Shown: positions 14,027-20,071 of the stretch, piece by piece
Numbering within the stretch: position 1 is the first letter of the stretch
How the letters are laid out: each line of letters begins with the position of its first letter
From: a virus
Reading direction: 5' to 3' (one strand)
Virus record (IMG/VR): IMGVR_UViG_3300030102_003721
Span: 1 to 20,071 of that record
Length of the DNA: 20,071 bases
The notes under the pieces: model-generated
Database searches by the model: none
Told to the model about the DNA's origin: nothing
What the model saw: the letters and a program-made list of their open reading frames with translations, nothing else
Translations under genes and position numbers: made by a program

Positions 14027-17000
14027 TTATCCTAGTGCCTGACCTGCTGTAAATCCGTACCAGTTTGTGCCACCATCTCTTGTATAAAACACAAAGACAT
14101 CTTTAGCTGATGCTGTTGCTGTAAGAGTTGGGGCTGTAGCTGAAGGCCAATCTACAGATGTAGGCCAAGTAACTGTATAACCTGATGCTGAAGAGTCCTG
14201 TATAATCTCTAAACTAAAACTAAATGCTGTGCCAGATGCAGGTGGGTTACTAAAAGTAAACGTAGTGTTTTCTGTTAGTGTATGTGCAAATGCGTTACCT
14301 GTGTGGCAGTCTACTGTAATAGCGTTAGAAGAAGAAGTAATTGTGTTATATACTTCGTTATAACTATCTGCTATTAACTCACCACTTACATCAGTAGTTC
14401 CTGCAGAATTTATTCGAAGTCTTTCAGTACCACCTGTGTCAAATGTTATTGTATCTGTACCAAAGTCAATTGATGTATTGGTATCGCCACTATGTCTAAT
14501 ACCATCAGCTACATTTATATATTCGTTTACAGTAAGATTACCGTATATAGTCGTATCTTGACCTTGACTAATATTTAAGGCAAGAATTTCATTAGTTGAA
14601 CCGCTAGATGTATAAAAAGCCATGCTTGAGCCATCAGCTGCAGAGTTTTGAGCTATAGCTTTAATAGAAGCTTTGACACCTGCCCCTGGAGTTGAAGTAT
14701 CTGAGCCATAAAAATCTATAACACCAAGTTCTTGACCACTTGTTGCTGACGTATCGGTATTTCTTAATTCAAGGGTTGCAGTGCTTGATGATTGCACACG
14801 AGCAAATCCACCATTAACAAATAAATCGTCAGTCGTTGTTACATCACCAGTAACGCTTACACCAGTAGTAGAAGTTTGAAGTTTTATTGAGTTATTATGA
14901 TAAAGATATACAGCACTATCCCCTGAGCAAAAAATCATATTTTCCGATGATGAAGATGTTCCCTTACGAATAGCAAAATTATCATTGGTATAAATATATG
15001 TGTCTACTGTAGTATTAGAACCATTTCCAGCAATGATATTTGCGTTTGCAGTGTTGTCGTGATATATTTGCAGATCATCATCAGCGCCAAACTTTAAACG
15101 GTTTGTTGTAGATGAGCCATCATCAAAAGCTATTTCATTTCCGTTAGTATCTAAATTACCGCCAAGCTGTGGGGACGTATCTTCAACAATATTAAGAAGC
15201 ACAGTACCTGTAGCATCAGGTAAAGTAATTGTCCTATCTGCAGTGGGGTCTGTAACATTTAAAACAGTTTCGAAATCGTTAGCAGTAGAACCTTCTATGG
15301 TAAGACCTGCATCACTTAGGTACAAACCACTAACTGTAGGAGATGTAAGAGTTTTATTTGTTAGTGTTTTTGTTGTAGCTGAAAAATATGTGTCAAGTAA
15401 ATCTACATCAAAGTAACCTATAGAAGAGCCAGATGTGTCAAATACTGCAATACCATCATCTGCTGCAATAGCTGTGCTTGTATCAATCGTAATTGCTGAT
15501 ACATCTGCAACAGCGTTAAGTTCTGCACCTGTAGCTGTAAGTCCTGTAACGTTGTTAGCTTGACCTGCTGTAGTGTCTACATAAGCTTTTACAGATTGTT
15601 GTGTAGGAATAAGTGTAGCACTGTTAGATGTCATATCATCTTCATCTACAAAGGCAGTTACAGTAATTGTACCGTCAGATAGGCTACCGTATGTTACAGT
15701 ACCACTTGCTGTTACTGTAGTACCACTAACATTACCAGTAACATCACCAGTTAAATTACCAGTTACATTTCCTGTCACATTACCAGTAACGTTACCTGTT
15801 ACTCCACCTGTTACGTCACCAGTTAAATTACCAGTAACATTACCTGTTACGTTTCCAGTTAAGTTTCCAGTTACATCACCTGTAACGTCTCCAGTGACAT
15901 CTCCAGTTACATTTCCTGTAAGGTTGCCTGTAACGTTACCTTCAACATTAGCAACCATAGTACCTGTAGTAATTGTAAGATCGCCAGTAGATGCACCAGT
16001 AAATGTACCAGTACCTACAGTAAATTTATCTGCTGATTCATCAAAGCCAATAAATGCATTAGCACTGTCACCACGTTCAATAACAATACCTGCATCGTTT
16101 GAAGGTGTGCCTGTAGTACCGTTACCTAATTCAATAAGTCCATCTGACACAACTGTGTTTGTTGTTGATACAGTTGTAGTTGTACCGTTGACCGTAAGAT
16201 CACCACCTACTGTGACGTTACCTGAAGTTGTAACTGTAGCAAAACTAGATGTACCAGATGAAGTTACGTTACCTGTTAAATCACCAGTAACATCACCTGT
16301 AACGTCTCCAGTGACATTACCAGTAACGTTGCCAGTAACATTTCCTGTTACATTCCCAGTTACGTTACCAGTTAAAGCTCCTGTCACTGCAGTAATATTA
16401 GCTGCATCACCGTATATGTTAGCCCAACGAACAGAGGTAGTACCTAAGTCATGTGTACTATCTGCAGCAGGGTTTAGATTTTTAGCTGTAGAAGTTGTAG
16501 CTACTAAATTTCCTGTAACATCTCCAGTAAGATCACCTGTCACATCTCCTGTTACATTACCAGTGACATTTCCAGTAACATTACCTGTAACATTCCCTGT
16601 TAAGTTACCTGTCACGTTTCCTGTAACATTTCCTGTTACGTCACCTGTAACATCGCCTGTAACATCACCTGTCAAGTTTCCTGTAACGTTACCTGTAACT
16701 GGACCTACAAGTGAAGTACCTGTGATTGTTGTACCTGTAATAGCTGCAGCACTGTTACCACCAATAACTGCACCATCAATTGTACCACCATTAATATCAG
16801 CGGTATCAGCTACAAGATCATCTATTAGTGCTTGTCCATCAACATACAGATTACGCCACTCAGCACCTACAGCACCAAGGTCATGTGTGTCATCAGCAGA
16901 AGGAGTGATAGCAGATGCAACATCAGCAGTAATAGTTACTGTATCTGTAGCTGCATTACCAAGAGTAGTGTTTCCGTTTACTGTTAAGTTTGCAGTAATA

Positions 17001-17395
17001 GTAGCACTTTCATCTACAGTAAGAGTGTCTATTGTAGCTGTACCATCAATAAATAAATCTTTAAATTCTAAACTAGATGTACCAAGGTCAATGTCATTGT
17101 CGGTTACAGGAACAATAGCACCATCTTGTATTCTTACTTGCTCTACAGCAGCAGAAGATACCTCACTAAAAAATCCAATACGGTTATTTGTCGTGTCTAT
17201 AACAACTTTATTATAATTATCTGTATCAGAAATTTCTGGTATATATGCACCTTCTGCAGTTGTACCATCATGTTTATGACCAGATGTTTTATTAAAAGCA
17301 TCTCGTATTGCATTAAATTCATTGTTTACTGGACCAGATTTTACAATCTCACCTGGTTGTATGTTACTGCTTGATTGTCTTGTATAACCTGCCAT
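14027..17395 (-). CDS. Tail fibre with NVTG tetrapeptide-repeat shaft
   Basis: A 1122-residue protein. The N-terminal ~60 residues (GYTRQSSSNIQPGEIVKSGP, then FNAIRDAFNKTSGHKHDG) resemble tail-fibre/virion-attachment heads. Then come three copies of a DLG-x5-W/F-x-NLY-x-DG module (near 103, 171 and 315) and three arrays of [ND][VL]TG repeats (232-295, 340-379, 487-558; 44 units in all), which should form a thin beta-structured shaft. Next is a beta module with DRTITLPDATGTV and NRLKFGADDDLQIYHDN. The C-terminus ends in a beta-sandwich-like segment (NAITVDCHTGNAFAHTLTEN through YTRDGGTNWYGFTAGQALG) and lacks an obvious S74 self-cleaving chaperone, in line with a separate assembly protein downstream. 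Role: receptor binding. It follows the previous gene by 1 nt. Confidence 0.85.
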   Translation of the reverse strand: MAGYTRQSSSNIQPGEIVKSGPVNNEFNAIRDAFNKTSGHKHDGTTAEGAYIPEISDTDNYNKVVIDTTNNRIGFFSEVSSAAVEQVRIQDGAIVPVTDNDIDLGTSSLEFKDLFIDGTATIDTLTVDESATITANLTVNGNTTLGNAATDTVTITADVASAITPSADDTHDLGAVGAEWRNLYVDGQALIDDLVADTADINGGTIDGAVIGGNSAAAITGTTITGTSLVGPVTGNVTGNLTGDVTGDVTGDVTGNVTGNVTGNLTGNVTGNVTGNVTGNVTGDVTGDLTGDVTGNLVATTSTAKNLNPAADSTHDLGTTSVRWANIYGDAANITAVTGALTGNVTGNVTGNVTGNVTGNVTGDVTGDVTGDLTGNVTSSGTSSFATVTTSGNVTVGGDLTVNGTTTTVSTTNTVVSDGLIELGNGTTGTPSNDAGIVIERGDSANAFIGFDESADKFTVGTGTFTGASTGDLTITTGTMVANVEGNVTGNLTGNVTGDVTGDVTGDVTGNLTGNVTGNVTGNLTGDVTGGVTGNVTGNVTGNVTGNLTGDVTGNVSGTTVTASGTVTYGSLSDGTITVTAFVDEDDMTSNSATLIPTQQSVKAYVDTTAGQANNVTGLTATGAELNAVADVSAITIDTSTAIAADDGIAVFDTSGSSIGYFDVDLLDTYFSATTKTLTNKTLTSPTVSGLYLSDAGLTIEGSTANDFETVLNVTDPTADRTITLPDATGTVLLNIVEDTSPQLGGNLDTNGNEIAFDDGSSTTNRLKFGADDDLQIYHDNTANANIIAGNGSNTTVDTYIYTNDNFAIRKGTSSSSENMIFCSGDSAVYLYHNNSIKLQTSTTGVSVTGDVTTTDDLFVNGGFARVQSSSTATLELRNTDTSATSGQELGVIDFYGSDTSTPGAGVKASIKAIAQNSAADGSSMAFYTSSGSTNEILALNISQGQDTTIYGNLTVNEYINVADGIRHSGDTNTSIDFGTDTITFDTGGTERLRINSAGTTDVSGELIADSYNEVYNTITSSSNAITVDCHTGNAFAHTLTENTTFTFSNPPASGTAFSFSLEIIQDSSASGYTVTWPTSVDWPSATAPTLTATASAKDVFVFYTRDGGTNWYGFTAGQALG
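15722..15937 (-). repeat. NVTG array 3 (18 units of 12 bp)
   Basis: Eighteen contiguous tetrapeptide units (NVTG, NLTG, DVTG, one GVTG, ending NVSG), residues 487-558 of the fibre. The 12-bp units differ mostly at synonymous positions. This is the longest of the three arrays. Confidence 0.9.
16259..16378 (-). repeat. NVTG array 2 (10 units of 12 bp)
   Basis: Ten tetrapeptide units from ALTG to NVTS, residues 340-379 of the fibre, directly after the third DLG-type module. Confidence 0.9.
16511..16702 (-). repeat. NVTG array 1 (16 units of 12 bp)
   Basis: Sixteen tetrapeptide units from PVTG to DVTG, residues 232-295 of the fibre, between the second and third DLG-type modules. Units vary between Asn and Asp at position 1 and Val and Leu at position 2. 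Confidence 0.9.
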
Positions 17396-17396
17396 T

Positions 17397-18950
17397 TTAT
17401 AACCTATCTCCTACCCCAAAAGTAATCACTAAACCTTGGATACTGTGTGATGCTTTTGTATCATTAGTTACATATCTAAAAGATACTGATTTTCCTGAAC
17501 CTGAAATATTTGTCCTACGTACTGGTGATGGATCACCATCAAAAACAGCCCCACTCGTTGCTGCATCTGCTGCATAAGCTGCTTCGTTATAGTATGCTGC
17601 TGCATTATCATTGGTTAATGTAAAATCCGTAGGACTTAAAATGTTTGAATCTTCGTAATCGTAAACAGCAGACATAAATAATTCATTATCACCCTCAGAA
17701 CGCATATATGTTGCTACGTTGTAAAATATTTTTCTTTGTTCAGGATCTTGCATATAGTAATAAGGTGTTTGATAAGAACTAAATATTTCATCTCCACCAA
17801 AGCTATTACCTTTTTCTTGTCTATATACTTTACCTGTAGTATCTCCATGAAGAACAAACTCGTCTTGACCTATATAACCACTGTCAGCACAAGTAGCCTG
17901 TATTCCAAGTAGTTGTCCAAATTCTAAATTTATACCATTAGGAGTTTGTCTAAAACCCCCTATAATTCCTTGAGTATCTGCTGCTGCAAAAAAGTACCTA
18001 AACTGTGTTTTCTTTCTAATTATTACAGCATTTAAACCCTCAAGGTCAATATCAAAAATAACATCAGCAAATATAGACTGAATGTTTTTTGACACTGTTT
18101 CTAAATTAACATCTCCAATTTTATCTGTACCTGAAACAGGTCTGATGCCATCCTGAGATAAGAAAAGTAGATCACCACCTATTTCTAAAACACTGTCTGA
18201 AGCTAAACATCCTAAGTCATCTGTAATAGTCTCTAATATGAAATTAGAAATATTATTACCAACAAGCTTACGAATGTTATTAGTGCCAAAAATATACAGA
18301 GCATCTCTAAAAGTCTTTATAGCTACTATAGGAAAACCTACATTTATTACCCCAGATCCGTTTGCTGCACTAAAATCTGTTTCTGCGTAGGGAGCACTAA
18401 AATATAAGTTTGTATCTTCTGCAGGATCACCTGCTAAAAACATATGGTTTTGAAACACAGCAGAATATTTAGGATCTGTTGGTGCACTAGCATGAGTAAT
18501 CTGAGTGTATGTTGTACCATCGTAAGTAGCTGCAGGATTTATACCATCTGTAAGTATTACCTTTGGGCTACCAAAATTATACTTTGTAAATCTAACTTTA
18601 GTTACACCTGACATTGTAGGTGAACCAGAGGTAGTTACGGCATCCCAAGCACTTGTACTAGTATTCCATTTATGTAAGTAATTATTACCACTAGAAGGAG
18701 TACGACAAGCTAATATACCGTTATTAATACCGTTAGCTACACAAACACCAAGTACATTTCCTGTCCCTGTAACTGTACCATAATCATGGCTAAACCCATT
18801 TATTTTTCGATAGCCACCAGTAACAGCAGGTTCGTAGTTAGTAAGTTTAATTGCAGAACCAGGTTGTCTTTCACCTTGCGACAACACATCCCTGTTTGTA
18901 TTTAGTCCACCCTCACAGTAGACTTTAAAAGAGGCTAAATTATCTGGCAT
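17397..18950 (-). CDS. Tail tubular B / P22 gp10-like beta-propeller tail protein
   Basis: A 517-residue beta-rich protein. It opens with NLASFKVYCEGGLNTNRDVL followed by QGERQPGSAIKLTNYEPAVT. This is like phage proteins that seal the neck (P22 gp10 stabilisation protein, T7 gp12), with phrases such as GGYRKINGF, KVRFTKYNFGSPKVILTDG, YSAVFQNHMFLAGD, AIKTFRDALYIFGTNNIRKL and DLLFLSQDGIRPVSG. These recurring beta-blade motifs suggest a propeller. It would form the tail tube or nozzle below the adaptor and hold packaged DNA. The start shares one base with the adaptor stop (TAATG, 18948-18952), so the two are coupled; adaptor-then-nozzle order is standard in podoviruses. The exact family is inferred by eye. 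Confidence 0.75.
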   Translation of the reverse strand: MPDNLASFKVYCEGGLNTNRDVLSQGERQPGSAIKLTNYEPAVTGGYRKINGFSHDYGTVTGTGNVLGVCVANGINNGILACRTPSSGNNYLHKWNTSTSAWDAVTTSGSPTMSGVTKVRFTKYNFGSPKVILTDGINPAATYDGTTYTQITHASAPTDPKYSAVFQNHMFLAGDPAEDTNLYFSAPYAETDFSAANGSGVINVGFPIVAIKTFRDALYIFGTNNIRKLVGNNISNFILETITDDLGCLASDSVLEIGGDLLFLSQDGIRPVSGTDKIGDVNLETVSKNIQSIFADVIFDIDLEGLNAVIIRKKTQFRYFFAAADTQGIIGGFRQTPNGINLEFGQLLGIQATCADSGYIGQDEFVLHGDTTGKVYRQEKGNSFGGDEIFSSYQTPYYYMQDPEQRKIFYNVATYMRSEGDNELFMSAVYDYEDSNILSPTDFTLTNDNAAAYYNEAAYAADAATSGAVFDGDPSPVRRTNISGSGKSVSFRYVTNDTKASHSIQGLVITFGVGDRL

Positions 18951-19681
18951 TACACAATACTACTAATAGTGTTACTAAACGATTTGTTTCTTTGTATTAC
19001 TGTAGATCTAATATCAAGTGGATCATCCATAAGTATACGTCTCATAGACTTTATACCATCTTCAAAATTTTGTTGATGTATTGCAGCACTTTGATCATTA
19101 GATCTAAATCTCATCATGTACATCATAGCACCATCAATTACTACATGATTAAATCTATCTGGAATAACAGATGTATCATTAAAAGCTGTTAAGTCACTGG
19201 GAAATGACCAATAAACATATTCTATTTGATAGCTATTATTTGGTACAGGAGTTACACCAAACTTTGCTTCTAGTGTTTGGTATACTCGTTGTGGTGCTGA
19301 TATACCAGAACCAGAGTCTCCTTCGTCATCTAGTCCACGAAATCTTTGTGTATACTCTTCAAAAGATATTGTAGGGAGAAAACTAGGTGTATTATTTGCA
19401 GAGTCTAACTTTTTTAAATAAAAAGTATCCCAGTCTACAGTTGCAAAATCAGCAGGAAAAGAGTATAACCTTGTTCCTGCTGCTAATGTTTCAGTGTAAG
19501 TAGTTTTAAGAAAAGACCACTCTTGACCTGTTTGTATTATATTTCTAATGGAGTTATTAATAGCATCTTTAGCAAGTGCTTGAACATTTCTTACAGTTAA
19601 AAAACCATCACCTGCAGTATCCAGAGTGACTTCATTTAGTCTTACTAAAAGTTGATTAACCAATGATATATAAGTTGCCAT
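18950..19681 (-). CDS. Head-to-tail adaptor (tail tubular A / gp4-gp11-like)
   Basis: A 243-residue protein. The N-terminal half is helical: YISLVNQLLVRLNEVTLDTA, then LTVRNVQALAKDAINNSIRN followed by IIQTGQEWSFLKTTYTETLA. A beta region follows (GTRLYSFPADFATVDWDTFY). The C-terminus is helical with VVIDGAMMYMMRFRSNDQSA. This layout, with W-F/L-x(6)-TL-x(3)-G-x(2)-Y-x-FP after an N-terminal helical bundle, is typical of phage adaptor/tail tubular A proteins that form a dodecameric ring under the portal. The neighbour is the beta-propeller tail protein, coupled by TAATG. AAGG lies 9 nt before ATG 19681. The family is well supported, the exact homologue is not. Confidence 0.78.
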   Translation of the reverse strand: MATYISLVNQLLVRLNEVTLDTAGDGFLTVRNVQALAKDAINNSIRNIIQTGQEWSFLKTTYTETLAAGTRLYSFPADFATVDWDTFYLKKLDSANNTPSFLPTISFEEYTQRFRGLDDEGDSGSGISAPQRVYQTLEAKFGVTPVPNNSYQIEYVYWSFPSDLTAFNDTSVIPDRFNHVVIDGAMMYMMRFRSNDQSAAIHQQNFEDGIKSMRRILMDDPLDIRSTVIQRNKSFSNTISSIV

Positions 19682-19702
19682 TAAAAAATCCCTTAGATAA
19701 GG

Positions 19703-19731
19703 TTAAAGGGGCAAGTTGCCCTGCCCCCTAA
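19703..19731 (-). terminator. Possible weak terminator after the head gene
   Basis: On the - strand, AGGGGGC and GCCCCTT can pair around a 10-nt loop, followed only by TTT then AACC; a six-T run occurs about 20 nt later. It sits in the 55-nt gap between the head protein and the adaptor, where some podoviruses partly terminate after the capsid genes. The short U-tract makes it doubtful. An alternative GGGC-AACTT-GCCC stem is also possible. Confidence 0.35.
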
Positions 19732-19736
19732 GTTAG

Positions 19737-20071
19737 TTATGCATTGTCACGTGCTACTTCTTGAGCAGTGCCATCATTGCCCTGATCTGTACAGTCCATC
19801 ATAACTGCCCAGATGCGCAACTTACCTGAAGAAACTGCACCACCAGATAGTGAAGCAATTGTCAAGTCAATGTTGTCATCTGCAACAGCCATAACTGGCT
19901 GATAAGCTGCAGGGTTCTGAGCAACAACTGCTGCTGCAGAGGTAGCATCGAATCCATCAACAAATACATCAGCATCTACACCTGTTCCTAGATCTACAGT
20001 AAATGTAGAACCATCGGAAGCTGTATCAACTTCAATACCTGCGTTAAGGATCATGGTTCCTTTTTTGACAG
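19737..20071 (-). CDS. Small head/virion protein, probably cut by the right edge
   Basis: At least 105 residues, rich in beta strand and acidic residues: ILNAGIEVDTASDGSTFTVD, LGTGVDADVFVDGFDATSAA, then VADDNIDLTIASLSGGAVSS and RIWAVMMDC. This pattern (…AGIEV…VDLGTGxDADxFVDGFD…DNIDLTI…GKLRIWA) resembles small beta-sandwich phage structural or capsid-decoration proteins, and its place just before the adaptor fits a head accessory. An ATG at 20054 could be the start, but its GGA lies only 3 nt upstream (poor spacing). The frame stays open to the edge, reading LSKKGT before that Met, which continues the first beta strand naturally, so I annotate it as partial. If ATG 20054 is real, the gene is complete. 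Confidence 0.55.
   Translation of the reverse strand, partial: VKKGTMILNAGIEVDTASDGSTFTVDLGTGVDADVFVDGFDATSAAAVVAQNPAAYQPVMAVADDNIDLTIASLSGGAVSSGKLRIWAVMMDCTDQGNDGTAQEVARDNA

Noticed and set aside
15722-16702. Regularly spaced short repeats as a CRISPR array
   Set aside because: Units are 12 bp with no spacers, keep a reading frame and encode NVTG; there are no cas genes.
15894-17216. 440-residue open frame on the + strand with repeated PVT/LPV units
   Set aside because: It is the reverse complement of the NVTG arrays; the 12-bp repeat keeps several frames open. The opposite frame has fibre-like domains, a start at the operon junction and matches the strand of its neighbours.
12094-17395. 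Diversity-generating retroelement target at a fibre gene
   Set aside because: No reverse transcriptase, template repeat or adenine-biased variable repeat was seen in the window.

Overview
This window looks like part of the genome of a tailed, AT-rich marine bacteriophage, most likely a podovirus of the kind found in pelagic (SAR11/SAR116-type) viromes. The evidence is a tight run of virion genes: a T7/P22-like adaptor and beta-propeller tail pair, a tail fibre with NVTG tetrapeptide repeats, a second repeat-built fibre or adhesin with its assembly chaperone, a virion lysozyme and several long ejection-type proteins. Facing them is a nucleotide-metabolism module. The placement rests on protein motifs and gene order read by eye; no database search was possible. 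No rRNA, tRNA, insertion sequence, integrase or CRISPR array was seen.

Layout. The + strand (1-1173) carries the end of a metabolism operon: the C-terminal tail of a ribonucleotide reductase alpha subunit, a PD-(D/E)XK-like protein, a DUF3310 (T7 gp1.7-like) protein, a ribosome-modulation-factor-like small protein and one unknown small protein. A strong bidirectional hairpin (1177-1201) separates it from the converging late operon. That operon fills the rest of the window on the - strand and is read from right to left: a small head protein cut by the right edge, a possible weak terminator, adaptor/tail tube A, beta-propeller tail protein, NVTG-repeat fibre, duplicated DUF7483-type fibre, tail-fibre assembly chaperone, two small DUF proteins (one with a membrane helix), a 1378-residue protein with a 22-residue helical repeat, virion lysozyme, and four further unknown or internal virion proteins. 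Genes are 1-26 nt apart or overlap by one base (TAATG), so co-transcription is likely. No gap reaches 300 bases.

How it fits together. The right half builds the neck, tail and host-recognition fibres. The left half encodes the lysozyme and long helical proteins expected to be packed in the head and ejected to make a channel through the cell envelope, a role analogous to T7 gp14-16. The + strand genes would supply deoxynucleotides and alter host nucleic-acid or ribosome function.

Points most worth following up: a 62-nt out-of-frame overlap (3425-3486), where one large ejection protein seems to be split or joined by frameshifting; twelve 22-residue repeats in the 1378-residue protein; the duplicated fibre architecture; and the phage-borne Rmf-like gene.
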